A DNA stretch of 40,356 nt. Source: Bacillota bacterium (lineage in GTDB: Bacteria; Bacillota; Clostridia; Christensenellales; CAG-138). The stretch is taken from contig JAEYHP010000168.1 of NCBI GenBank assembly GCA_023409435.1, positions 1 through 40,356 on the forward strand. Reading direction: 5' to 3'. Every line of letters begins with the position of its first letter. Position 1 is the stretch's first letter. Shown here in pieces: positions 16,098-24,433 of the stretch. Both the position numbers and the translations under genes were made by a program. The notes beneath the pieces were generated by a model. It was not told where the DNA came from, did no database searches, and worked only from the letters and a program-made list of their open reading frames with translations.

Positions 16098-16406
16098 TTA
16101 TATGACAAGGTCTTTTACGACGCTGCCGTTTGCAAAGTGTTCCTCCACGATGCGTTCCACATCGCCCTCGGTTACGTTGCCGTACCACGTTGCTTCCGGA
16201 TACACCACCATGATGGGCCCCTTTTCACATACGCTGAAGCATCCGGTATTGGAAATGAGCACATCCCCGGTCAGGTCGTATTCGTCCAAAAGCTCCATCA
16301 GCCGCTGCACAATCCCCACGCTGCCTTTGCTATGGCAAAATCCGCGCTGCGTGCCGTTTAATTTACAGCTGGTGCATACAAGGACATGATATTTGGGCTG
16401 GATCAT
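16098..16406 (-). CDS. Thioredoxin-like [2Fe-2S] ferredoxin, nif-associated
   Basis: 102 aa, the same length as the Clostridium pasteurianum [2Fe-2S] ferredoxin that binds the MoFe protein. All five cysteines sit at the positions known there: Cys11, 14, 24, 56 and 60 (VCTSCKLNGTQRGFC and NTGCFSVC). The C-terminal EATWYGNVTEGDVERIVEEH is the family block. The thioredoxin-like fold is known for this family. Its place between nifN-B and nifV-omega argues for a role with nitrogenase, as electron carrier or in cofactor assembly. The ATG has AAGGAG about 9 nt upstream. Confidence 0.9.
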   Translation of the reverse strand: MIQPKYHVLVCTSCKLNGTQRGFCHSKGSVGIVQRLMELLDEYDLTGDVLISNTGCFSVCEKGPIMVVYPEATWYGNVTEGDVERIVEEHFANGSVVKDLVI

Positions 16407-16444
16407 TGTTAGACGCTCCTTCTTGTATAGTTAATCAATGAAAA

Positions 16445-16476
16445 CGCTTCTTTTCTTTCTACGAAAGAAAAGAAGC
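16445..16476 (-). promoter_or_regulatory. Perfect 14-bp hairpin between nifN-B and ferredoxin
   Basis: GCTTCTTTTCTTTC (16446-16459) pairs with GAAAGAAAAGAAGC (16463-16476) with no mismatch around a 3-nt loop. On the minus strand it is followed by GTTTTC. It stands 38 nt past the nifN-B stop. It could reduce read-through into the ferredoxin/nifV genes or protect the upstream mRNA 3' end. Confidence 0.7.
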
Positions 16477-16514
16477 AAAAGAAAGCGTAGTTATCTGTTC
16501 CTATGAATACCCGC

Positions 16515-19256
16515 TTACAAAGCGCAATACTCAAGCGCAGCTTCTTTTACGGCGTCTTCAATGCGGCCGTAGCTCGTCACCACCCGCACGCCGCGGTCCG
16601 TCAGCTTTTTCTTCGGCGCGTCGCCTATGCGCATGGTGATAACGCAGTTACAGTCCCGCACCGCCTCCAAAATTTCCTCCATCTTGCCTTCCTTGCCAGC
16701 GGCTTTTCCGCTGCCGTCCCCACGCCCTGTGCAATCGTCCGTTCCGTCGCAGTATTTGCCCACGCTGCGGCGTTCCTGGAAGCGTATGTCCCCGCCGCGG
16801 AAATCGTAGATATAAAAATCCGAGGCATGGCCGAAATGCTGATCCACCAGCACCCCTCCATGGGAGGAAACCGCAAAACGCAGGCGCTCCCCTTCCGGTT
16901 CGGGCGCTTTTCCCGGCTGTTCTGGAACAAATACCGTCACGGGCGGCTGCTCGATAGGCTGCTCCGTCTCCTTTTTTGAGGGACAGCCGCCGCAGAACAA
17001 TTCCGCCGAACGGTCATGGTCCAGCGTGCCTACGGCGTCCGCGCGGCACTGGCGGCAATGGTACATCTGCTCCAACGTCTCTCCGCAGGCACGGCGCATC
17101 TCCATGATCTCCTTATTGCTTACAAGCGGCATATCCGCAAACGCGCTGCCCCTGACGGGGATCAGTTGCATGATATTGGTGATCTTCACGCCGAGCGCCT
17201 TCATTTTTTCCACCACCGCCGGGATATGCGCGTCGTTGACGCCCTTGAGCATGACGATGTTCGCCTTGACCACAATTCCCTTTTCCGTAAGCATTTTGAT
17301 GCCGGCGAGCTGGTTTGCAAGCAAAATAGACGCAGCCGCAACGCCCGTATACGTTTCCCCCATGTAGTTTACGTGCTTGTAGATTTTGCTGGCGATTTCC
17401 ACATCCACCGCGTTAACGGTGACCGTCACGTGCGAAACGCCAAGCGAGATGAGCTCGTTCGCATACTGCGGCAGCATCAGGCCGTTGGTGGAAAGGCAGA
17501 ACGTCACATCCGGGTCCGCCATGCGGACCATTTCGAGCGTCCTTTTCGTGGCCTCGTAGTTTGCAAGCGCGTCGCCCGGCCCCGCGATACCCACCACCGT
17601 AAGATTGGGCACCCGTTCCTTCGCCTCAAGATACTTGCTGTATGCCTCCGTGGGGGTAAGCACCTTTGTGGTCACGCCGGGGCGGCTTTCGTTGGGGCAA
17701 TCGAACTTGCGCACACAATAGTTGCACTGGATGTTGCAGGCCTTGGCGACCGCCAAGTGGATGCGTGCGTATTGCCCGCCGCAGCCATTGAAGCAGGGAT
17801 GCATCGCCGTTTTTTCCGCAACATTCCTTCGCGTCTCTTCCTCACGCGCTTTCAGCGCGGAGGGTAGCGCACGAAGGTTTTTGTTCTCTCCCCTGTAATA
17901 TTTGTTGTAGAGTTCCTCCCGGAATGTGCTCTCCACGCTTCCCAGCAGGGCGTTTGTCGCCTGGTCCAGCAGCGCAAGGGAGCCTTCGTACCCCAGCATG
18001 CGGATGCGCTGGCCGCCCACAAAATCGTGGATGGGAAACCCGCAGCGGATGAGCGGGATATGGTGCTTGTGAGAAATGCGCCGCCCGTCCGAATTGCCGA
18101 TTAACAGGTTCGCGCCGTATTCCACCGCCCATGCTTCTATGGAATCAAAATCCGCGTCGTCCGCAGCCCGGAAACGCTCCGCCATCGCGGGCTGTACTGC
18201 TGCTTCCAACTCCGCTGTCGCTCCGGAAACAAAGCGCTCGCATTTTGCGCCGATGGCGGCCACCACCGGCAAAACGCCGTTTTCCGTACATAGCCGTGTA
18301 AGCGCGTACACAAGGTCCGGCTCGCCATAAAGCGCCGCCCGGCCTTTCGCGTTGTATTTGTGGGAGTCCACCATGGCGTCCAGATATCTCGCACGCTGCT
18401 GTTCCAGGTTGTGGGTCACTGTCCCGCCCGCGCGGCGGAGGGCCTCCAGAAACGCATCCGTATCCCTAAGCCCCACCGGCAGATTTAGCCGCACGTAGGG
18501 CACGCCGTATGTTTCCTTCAGATACCGGGCGGGGGAATATTGTTCGGAAACAAACGCGGAAAGCTCCACCGTCAGCCTTGCGCCCGCCATTTGCGAGATT
18601 TCATGGAGCGTGGTGCCCCCGCCGGGCAGGCGGCTGTATTCCGCCACATGCCCGCCGTCGAGGTTTTCCGAAAGATCGGGCAGCAGAATAACATCCAGCC
18701 CCATTTCCCGGAACAGCCCTTTCAGATACCGGGTATCCGCGGGGCTCAGCATTCCTGTGACAACGTTGAGCTTGTTGTTGGGCGTTCTATCCATCTCCAC
18801 CGAGGAAACGACGGCATGCAACGCCGCAAAAAAGCCCTCGTACTGCGTGCCCGCGTACCCCGCGGAGGCGACGTTGATGATCTTCGCTTTGCACGCCGGA
18901 TGCGTGCCGTAAAAATCCCGGATGATGCGCGGGATATCCTCGCCTATCGTTTCGGCAAGGCAGGTGGTCGCAACGCCGATTACCTCCGGGTCATAGAGCC
19001 GGATAAGGTTTTCAAGCCCTTTGAACAGGTTCTTTTCCCCTCCGAACACCGTACCCTCCTCGGTCAACGAGGAGGAGGCGATGTCCACCGGTTCGTTATA
19101 ATGCGTGGCCATATGGCGGCGGATATACGTGCTGCACCCCTGGGAGCCGTGAAGGATCGTCATGCACTTGTGGATGCCGCAGAACGCGGAAACGCTGCCC
19201 ATGGGCATACACATTTTGCAGGGATTGACGTTGAGGTTGACCAAATTCACGCTCAT
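16515..19256 (-). CDS. nifN-B: Fused NifN-NifB with C-terminal NifX/NafY-like domain
   Basis: 913 aa, three modules. Residues 1-440 are NifN, the scaffold partner of NifE, with NPCKMCMPMG, HGSQGCSTYIRRH and TTCLAETIGED. Residues about 485-760 are NifB, the radical-SAM enzyme that builds the NifB-co (8Fe core with carbide): HPCFNGCGGQYARIH, the SAM cluster motif CNIQCNYC (near 506-513), GIAGPGDALANYE, and the late Cys group YHCRQCRADAVG and FCGGC. A Pro/Glu linker leads to about 790-905, a NifX/NafY-like cofactor-carrier domain (RLRFAVSSHGGVLVDQHFGH). NifN-B fusions are known in C. pasteurianum and relatives. The start overlaps the nifE stop as ATGA, so the two scaffold subunits are translationally coupled. 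Confidence 0.95.
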   Translation of the reverse strand: MSVNLVNLNVNPCKMCMPMGSVSAFCGIHKCMTILHGSQGCSTYIRRHMATHYNEPVDIASSSLTEEGTVFGGEKNLFKGLENLIRLYDPEVIGVATTCLAETIGEDIPRIIRDFYGTHPACKAKIINVASAGYAGTQYEGFFAALHAVVSSVEMDRTPNNKLNVVTGMLSPADTRYLKGLFREMGLDVILLPDLSENLDGGHVAEYSRLPGGGTTLHEISQMAGARLTVELSAFVSEQYSPARYLKETYGVPYVRLNLPVGLRDTDAFLEALRRAGGTVTHNLEQQRARYLDAMVDSHKYNAKGRAALYGEPDLVYALTRLCTENGVLPVVAAIGAKCERFVSGATAELEAAVQPAMAERFRAADDADFDSIEAWAVEYGANLLIGNSDGRRISHKHHIPLIRCGFPIHDFVGGQRIRMLGYEGSLALLDQATNALLGSVESTFREELYNKYYRGENKNLRALPSALKAREEETRRNVAEKTAMHPCFNGCGGQYARIHLAVAKACNIQCNYCVRKFDCPNESRPGVTTKVLTPTEAYSKYLEAKERVPNLTVVGIAGPGDALANYEATKRTLEMVRMADPDVTFCLSTNGLMLPQYANELISLGVSHVTVTVNAVDVEIASKIYKHVNYMGETYTGVAAASILLANQLAGIKMLTEKGIVVKANIVMLKGVNDAHIPAVVEKMKALGVKITNIMQLIPVRGSAFADMPLVSNKEIMEMRRACGETLEQMYHCRQCRADAVGTLDHDRSAELFCGGCPSKKETEQPIEQPPVTVFVPEQPGKAPEPEGERLRFAVSSHGGVLVDQHFGHASDFYIYDFRGGDIRFQERRSVGKYCDGTDDCTGRGDGSGKAAGKEGKMEEILEAVRDCNCVITMRIGDAPKKKLTDRGVRVVTSYGRIEDAVKEAALEYCAL

Positions 19257-20617
19257 ATGCGCGCGCCCCCTTCCAGCGGGAACGGCTTTCTTATGAGGCT
19301 CCAGACAGGGCTGTTGATGGAGGCGTCGATCTCGCGCGTAAAATTGACGACGCCCTCATACCCCGCCAGCGCGTGCTTGCGCTCATGGTTATGGTCGCAG
19401 AACGCCACGCCAAGCTTGTAGGCAAGGGGCCGTTCCTTGATGCCACCCACCAGGATGTGCGCGCCCTTTTCCTTCATGAAGGCTTCGAGCTCCGCCGGGT
19501 TGGCGTCGTCGAGCACCACCGCGTCCGCATCCACCAATTGGCCGATGATCTCGTAATCCTCCGGCTTTCCCGTCTGGGTGCCCACCACCACAGTCTTCAT
19601 GCCCATGGCGTTGAACTGGCGGATGAGGGAGATCGCCTTGAACCCGCCGCCCACGTAGATGGCGGCGCGCTTGCCGGTGAGCCTTCCTTCATAGGGCGCT
19701 ATTGCGGCATGGACGCACGCCTCCTCCCGGGCGATGAGTGTCTTGGCGCGGGCCACGTTTTCCGCCGTCCCCACCGCCTGCGCCACGCGCAGCAGCGATG
19801 AGGATGTATCCTCCACGCCAAAGAAGCTGACTTTGATAAATGGGATGCCCATTTCCTCCTCCATGCGCTTTGCGAGGTACGTCATGGAGCCCGCGCACTG
19901 CACAAGATTCAGCGCGGCGGTCGGCGCCTTTATGATGCTTTCGTAGCTTGCGTCCCCCGTGATGGTGGAAACGACGTCGATACCGATCTCCTCCAGATAG
20001 TTTTTGATGATCCACATCTCTCCCGCGAGGTTAAAATCCCCCAAAATATTCACGCCGCGCTTTTCCCCTTTTGCCACATGCGTGGAAATCAGCTCCATAA
20101 TGGCGTTGCAGGCCATTTTGTAGCCGTAAGATTTGTTGCCGGAAAACCCGGGGGACTTGACGGGGATCACCCGAACCCCGTATTGCTGTTCCGCGGCACG
20201 ACAGACAGCCTCCACATCATCCCCAATCACGCCCACAATGCATGTGGCGTACACGAATATCACCTTGGGGGCGTGCTTCGTTATCAGCTCGTCTATGGCG
20301 GCGGCCAGTTTCTTTTCCCCGCCGAATACCACATCCTTTTCACATAGATCGGTGGAGAAGCTGTTGCGGTAACGTTCGCTGCCGCTTGAGAGGCTTCCCC
20401 TGATGTCCCATGTGTAGCTTGCGCAGCCGATAGGCCCGTGCACGATATGGAACGCGTCCGTGATGGGGTTTAGCACCACGCGCGCTCCGCAGTAGACGCA
20501 CGCCCTCTGGCTGACCGCACCCGAGACGCTGTCCGCATCGCAGGCGATGGCACTGCCATCCGATTTGCCGTATTGTATAAAACCCTTTCGCTCCTCGAGT
20601 ATCGCGGGTTTGTTCAT
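19253..20617 (-). CDS. nifE: Nitrogenase cofactor scaffold protein NifE
   Basis: 454 aa from the ATG at 20617, which has AAAGGAGG six nt upstream; the open frame extends 22 codons further upstream without a ribosome site and with unlikely Arg-rich sequence. With NifN it forms the scaffold on which NifB-co is matured to FeMo-co. Cluster-ligand cysteines are visible in RACVYCGARVVLNP, HGPIGCASYTWD and VYATCIVGVIGDD. NLVQCAGSMTYLAKRMEEEM matches the cofactor-cavity region of the NifD family. The block ITGDASYESIIKAPTAALNL is typical of NifE. It lies 105 bp after nifK, the largest gap within the nifHDKE block, and overlaps nifN-B by 4 nt. Confidence 0.95.
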   Translation of the reverse strand: MNKPAILEERKGFIQYGKSDGSAIACDADSVSGAVSQRACVYCGARVVLNPITDAFHIVHGPIGCASYTWDIRGSLSSGSERYRNSFSTDLCEKDVVFGGEKKLAAAIDELITKHAPKVIFVYATCIVGVIGDDVEAVCRAAEQQYGVRVIPVKSPGFSGNKSYGYKMACNAIMELISTHVAKGEKRGVNILGDFNLAGEMWIIKNYLEEIGIDVVSTITGDASYESIIKAPTAALNLVQCAGSMTYLAKRMEEEMGIPFIKVSFFGVEDTSSSLLRVAQAVGTAENVARAKTLIAREEACVHAAIAPYEGRLTGKRAAIYVGGGFKAISLIRQFNAMGMKTVVVGTQTGKPEDYEIIGQLVDADAVVLDDANPAELEAFMKEKGAHILVGGIKERPLAYKLGVAFCDHNHERKHALAGYEGVVNFTREIDASINSPVWSLIRKPFPLEGGARI

Positions 20618-20638
20618 AGTTGGCCTCCTTTTCCGGCG

Positions 20639-20658
20639 CCTGCCGGTATAACGGCAGG
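20639..20658 (-). promoter_or_regulatory. Intercistronic stem-loop upstream of nifE
   Basis: CCTGCCG (20639-20645) pairs with CGGCAGG (20652-20658) around a 6-nt loop. It lies between nifK and nifE, just before the nifE ribosome site. No U run follows. It probably marks a processing or stability boundary between abundant structural and less abundant assembly messages; this is inference. Confidence 0.4.
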
Positions 20659-20722
20659 GGCGGCCCAATACTTCCTGCAGCACTGCAATCCGCCCCCCTC
20701 TATGCTTGAATTGTGGATGACC

Positions 20723-22090
20723 CTACATGACAACGTCCATGTCTTCATCCGCGCACTCCCTGTCCCAATGGTCCAGCAGCGCGTTTGTGATCAGCTCCAC
20801 CAGACGCAGCGCACCCCGGTAGCCCACAATGGGAAAGTACGAATGCGCATACCGGTCCAGTATGGGGAAGCCCGCGCGCACAAAGGGGATGTTTTCCGCC
20901 TTGGCGATCTGCTTGCCGTAGCTGGTGCCCAAAAGCAAATCCACCGGTTCGTTCTTGATCCACTGATGCAGCTCAAATAGATCCGCAGAGGCTTTTGCCT
21001 TGCAGCCGGCCACGCCGAACTCCAGAAACATTTCCTTTGCCGCCCGCTCAAACGCCTCGCCGGGCGTGCCGGTGATAACGTATTTCGGGATCATGCCCAT
21101 TTCAAGCGCGAGGTGCGTCAGGCCCAATACCGTATCCGGGTCCCCGAATATGGCGACCTTTTTCCCAAAGTAATAGAAGTGCGCGTCCAGCATCACATCC
21201 ACAAGCTGGCCGCGTTCCTCCTCGATCTGCCTGGGCACCTCCTGCTGCGCGATGGAGGAAAGCGCCAGCAGGTATTTGTCCGTCCCATCAAGGCCAATAG
21301 GCAGCGGCAGCGTCTGATACGGCACCTTGCATTTGCGGTTTAACAGGTTGGCGGCTTCAAACGAGGTCAGCGCGCCGCAGGCGAGCACCAAATTGCAGCT
21401 GCCAAGCGCCTCGATTTCATCAATTGTGGTGCCGCCCTCAGGGTACATGTCGTACCGCCCGGTCATGGGCGCGTCCATCACGCCGCTCTGATCCGGGAAC
21501 ATGATGTAAGGCACCTCCATAAGGGACGCGAGCCGCTTCATTTCTCGGATATCCGCCGGGTTGACAAAACCCGGGAATATGCCCGTCTTGCCGTTCTTCT
21601 TTCCGCCGGGACGCGCAAGGTAGTTGATAAACCCGCACATCATGTTGGAAAAGCCCGTCACATGGGACCCGACATAGCTTGGGGTATTGGTGTGCACCAC
21701 CAGCTTTCCTTCCGGAAGATCCATATCGCTGATGTAGCTGCCCACGTCGTCCCCGATGGTTTCGCTCAGGCAGGTGGTATGCACGGCGATCACATCCGGA
21801 TCGTAGAGCTCAAACACGTTCTTGACGCCGGTTTTTAGATTGCTGCCGCCGCCGAACACAGACGCGCCCTCGGTAAAGGAGCTGGTAGAGGCAATGGCAG
21901 GCTCCTTGAAGTGGCGGGACAGGAACGTGCGGTGGTAGGAAACGCACCCCTGGGAGCCGTGGCTGTGCGGCATGCAGTTGTGCACACCCAGCGCGCAGTA
22001 GATGGCGCCCACGGGCTGACAGGTTTTGCAGGGGTTCACGCGCAGCGCGGAACGCTCTTCGGGTATGGTCTTGGGGGTAAGGTTCAGCAT
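20723..22090 (-). CDS. nifK: Nitrogenase MoFe protein beta chain NifK
   Basis: 455 aa, close to the ~458 aa of C. pasteurianum NifK and lacking the N-terminal extension of proteobacterial NifK. P-cluster ligand cysteines are in VNPCKTCQPVGA, HGSQGCVSYHRTFL and TTCLSETIGDD; the segment SSFTEGASVFGGGSNL is a family hallmark. Towards the end GTSYGKQIAKAENIPFVRAG and PIVGYRGALRLVE are typical. It forms the alpha2-beta2 MoFe protein with NifD and holds the P-cluster at the subunit interface. The start overlaps the nifD stop by one base (TGATG), and GGGAGG lies ten nt upstream inside nifD, so synthesis of the two chains is coupled. Confidence 0.97.
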   Translation of the reverse strand: MLNLTPKTIPEERSALRVNPCKTCQPVGAIYCALGVHNCMPHSHGSQGCVSYHRTFLSRHFKEPAIASTSSFTEGASVFGGGSNLKTGVKNVFELYDPDVIAVHTTCLSETIGDDVGSYISDMDLPEGKLVVHTNTPSYVGSHVTGFSNMMCGFINYLARPGGKKNGKTGIFPGFVNPADIREMKRLASLMEVPYIMFPDQSGVMDAPMTGRYDMYPEGGTTIDEIEALGSCNLVLACGALTSFEAANLLNRKCKVPYQTLPLPIGLDGTDKYLLALSSIAQQEVPRQIEEERGQLVDVMLDAHFYYFGKKVAIFGDPDTVLGLTHLALEMGMIPKYVITGTPGEAFERAAKEMFLEFGVAGCKAKASADLFELHQWIKNEPVDLLLGTSYGKQIAKAENIPFVRAGFPILDRYAHSYFPIVGYRGALRLVELITNALLDHWDRECADEDMDVVM

Positions 22091-23682
22091 CAGAGCTCAC
22101 CTCCCGCCAGCTTGGCTTGCAGGGTGGAGGTATTCTTCCATGGCGGCGTCACATACTGCCACGCCGGGGCGTATAGCCCCATCATGATGTCGCGGCCAAA
22201 ATTGATGGCGCCGCTAAATCCGGAATACGGGCCGCTGTAGTCATAGGAGTGGAGCTGCCTACTTACCACCCCCGCCTTTTGCAGGATGTATTTGTCCTTG
22301 ATGCCGGAAAAGAAGATATCCGGCTTCAATATGCGGATGAATTCCTCGGTCTCAAAGTGGTTGAGATCGTCCACCACGATGCTGCCCGTCTTCATATCCC
22401 GCATGAGTCCATCATATTCGTCGAGCGGCATCCTGCTTTTTAGCTCCGCATAGCGTTCCTTGGAAAGATATGCGCGGTAACGCTGCGGGTCGGGTTCGAC
22501 GGCAATGCTTTCGATGTTCTTGCTGTCCGCGTCTTCCTTGATTTCCGGAATCACGCCGCGGCCCTCGTAATCGTCCCGGTGGGCGAACTCGTAGCCCGCT
22601 AGCACCGTTTCCACGCCAAAGTCAGCTAAAAGGTTCTGGTAGTGGTGGGACCGGGAACCGCCCACAAAAATCGCCGCCGTCTTGCCGTTAAGCTTGCCCC
22701 GGTAAAAGCTGCGCGCCTCCGCAACGGCCGCAAGCTCATCGGCAATCACTTCCTCGGTGCGGGCCTTAAGCCCTCCATCCCCAAAATACTCCGCCACATC
22801 CCTGAGGGTAGTGATGGTGGCGTCTATGCCGATAAAATTGACCTTAAGCCAGTTGATGCCGTATTTCGTATGCATCATCTCCGCGATGTAGTTGATGGAG
22901 CGGTGGCACATCACAAGGTTCAAATCCGCCTGGTGCGCCTTTTGGAGCTGTTCAAAGCTCGCGTCGCCGGTAAATACGGAGACCACCTCGTAGCCGATGC
23001 GCTTTAAAATGCGCTCTGTCTCCCAGCCGTCCCCACCGATGTTGTATTCGCCGAGCAAATTCACCTTGAATTTCTTGTCAATCGGGGTATCGTCGGTGCC
23101 TATGATGCGCCGCATGACGCCGTTGTTGGCGATATGGTGACCGCCGCTCTGGCTCACGCCCTTGTACCCCTCGCAAGAAAATGCGATGCAGGTAATGCCG
23201 TACTTCTTCTCCGCATCGGCTGCTACCGCGTGGATATCGTCGCCGATCAATCCCACAGGGCAGGTGGAGCAGATAAGAATACACTTGGGGGAGAACATCT
23301 CCATCGCCTCGTCGATAGCCTTCCTCAGCTTCTTTTCCCCGCCGAACACGATATCCGGCTCCTGCAGGTCGGTAGAAAAGCAATACTGGATAAAGCTGTC
23401 GCCGTCCTCCGTCCTCGCCTTGTTGCGGCGTGTGCCCCAGGAATAAAAGCCGCAGCCGATGGGCCCGTGCGTGATGGTGAGCGCATCCTTGATAGGGCCC
23501 AGTACCACGCCCTTGCAGCCCGCATAACAGCATCCGCGGTTTGTCATGATGCCGGGCACGCTGCGGGTATTCGCGGTAATCGCCTGCGTTGGGTTTTCGG
23601 CGTCCACCTCCACAATATGTTCCTTTCGGTTTTTATACAGCCTTGCGCCGTATTGATCCAATACTCTGTCTTTGGGTTTCAT
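22090..23682 (-). CDS. nifD: Nitrogenase MoFe protein alpha chain NifD
   Basis: 530 aa, close to the ~533 aa of C. pasteurianum NifD. P-cluster cysteines sit in NRGCCYAGCKGVVLGPIKDA, HGPIGCGFYSW and STCPVGLIGDD. The FeMo-co ligands are present: Cys in NLVMCHRSINYIAE and His in QLHSYDYSGPYSGF. The catalytic surroundings QSGGHHIAN (Gln191/His195 equivalents) and Val70 equivalent (GVV) are kept. A ~50-residue insertion (EDADSKNIESIAVEPD onward, about 380-430) is the feature of the clostridial alpha chain. These residues argue for an active Mo-type enzyme rather than a nitrogenase-like paralogue. AGGAGG precedes the ATG by 10 nt. Confidence 0.97.
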   Translation of the reverse strand: MKPKDRVLDQYGARLYKNRKEHIVEVDAENPTQAITANTRSVPGIMTNRGCCYAGCKGVVLGPIKDALTITHGPIGCGFYSWGTRRNKARTEDGDSFIQYCFSTDLQEPDIVFGGEKKLRKAIDEAMEMFSPKCILICSTCPVGLIGDDIHAVAADAEKKYGITCIAFSCEGYKGVSQSGGHHIANNGVMRRIIGTDDTPIDKKFKVNLLGEYNIGGDGWETERILKRIGYEVVSVFTGDASFEQLQKAHQADLNLVMCHRSINYIAEMMHTKYGINWLKVNFIGIDATITTLRDVAEYFGDGGLKARTEEVIADELAAVAEARSFYRGKLNGKTAAIFVGGSRSHHYQNLLADFGVETVLAGYEFAHRDDYEGRGVIPEIKEDADSKNIESIAVEPDPQRYRAYLSKERYAELKSRMPLDEYDGLMRDMKTGSIVVDDLNHFETEEFIRILKPDIFFSGIKDKYILQKAGVVSRQLHSYDYSGPYSGFSGAINFGRDIMMGLYAPAWQYVTPPWKNTSTLQAKLAGGEL

Positions 23683-23700
23683 TGCACTATTCCTCCTAGG

Positions 23701-24075
23701 CTACAAAATGGTCTCGCCGGTGCGCACCTTATAGGTTTCGATGATCGGCAGAATGAATATCTTGCCGTCGCCCGGGTGACCGGTCTGGTTGGTTTCGATT
23801 ACGATTTTGACGACTTTATCCACCTGATCGTCCTCCACCACAAGGGAGAAAAACCGTTTGGCGATAAGCCGCGCGCCTTCGGTGAACGATTCCCCCACCG
23901 CGGAAACGGGAAGCTCCCCGGCGTTCAATACATACTGCATCAGCGCGGGGTCAAGGTGCTTTTTGCCCCGGCCCAGGCAGGGGCGGCACATGAAAGACGG
24001 GAACCCCGCGTCGCCCAGCGCCTTTTTCGTGGGGTTGACCTTGTTGGTGCGGATAAACGCCATGACTTCTTTCAT
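23701..24075 (-). CDS. nifI2: PII-like nitrogenase regulator NifI2
   Basis: 124 aa GlnB-family protein: MKEVMAFIRTNKVNPTKKAL at the start, a long T-loop region (CRPCLGRGKKHLDP to SFTEGARLIAKRFFSLVVED) and GDGKIFILPIIETYKVRTGE at the end. The extended T-loop with the CRPCLGRG segment marks NifI2 rather than GlnB/GlnK. In archaea and anaerobic bacteria NifI1 and NifI2 together bind the MoFe protein and block it when ammonium is added, released by 2-oxoglutarate. The gene lies 10 bp after nifI1 and 18 bp before nifD, the normal position. Confidence 0.93.
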   Translation of the reverse strand: MKEVMAFIRTNKVNPTKKALGDAGFPSFMCRPCLGRGKKHLDPALMQYVLNAGELPVSAVGESFTEGARLIAKRFFSLVVEDDQVDKVVKIVIETNQTGHPGDGKIFILPIIETYKVRTGETIL

Positions 24076-24085
24076 ATGCCGCCCC

Positions 24086-24412
24086 CTATAAGCCCTTTTT
24101 GCCTATGCTGATGGTGTAGGCGTCCACAACGGGGCTTATGAATATCCTGCCGTCGCCAAAATGTCCTTTTTCCCCGGTGCGCGCCGTGCGAAGGATAACC
24201 TTTACAACGTCGTCCTTATCCTCGTCATTGACGACCAAAAGCAGCATTTCCTTGGGGATTTCATCGTACTGGATATCTCCCACAACCACGCCGCGCTGCC
24301 TGCCGCGGCCGTATACGTCCAATTTGGTGACGGCGGGGAACCCCGCGTCCATCAGTTCCGCCATAACGACGGCGGTCTTCTCGGGCCGGATGATCGCACG
24401 AATTAACAGCAT
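24086..24412 (-). CDS. nifI1: PII-like nitrogenase regulator NifI1
   Basis: 108 aa GlnB-family protein. MLLIRAIIRPEKTAVVMAEL, the T-loop segment GRGRQRGVVVGDIQYDEIPK and the closing GDGRIFISPVVDAYTISIG are the standard blocks; IQYDEIPKEMLLLVVNDEDK is characteristic of NifI1. It acts with NifI2 as a heteromer to switch nitrogenase off post-translationally on nitrogen excess. The ATG has GAGGAGG upstream and lies 21 bp after the nifH stop. Confidence 0.93.
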   Translation of the reverse strand: MLLIRAIIRPEKTAVVMAELMDAGFPAVTKLDVYGRGRQRGVVVGDIQYDEIPKEMLLLVVNDEDKDDVVKVILRTARTGEKGHFGDGRIFISPVVDAYTISIGKKGL

Positions 24413-24433
24413 CGCTTTTCCCTCCTCAGCGCG

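Noticed and set aside
17016..17867. 283-codon plus-strand frame opposite nifN-B
   Set aside because: Arg/His/Ala-rich antisense of the NifB domain without start signals.
23134..24111. 325-codon plus-strand open frame opposite nifD/nifI2
   Set aside because: Antisense shadow of GC-rich nif genes; no ribosome site, no family resemblance, and both minus-strand genes are unmistakable.
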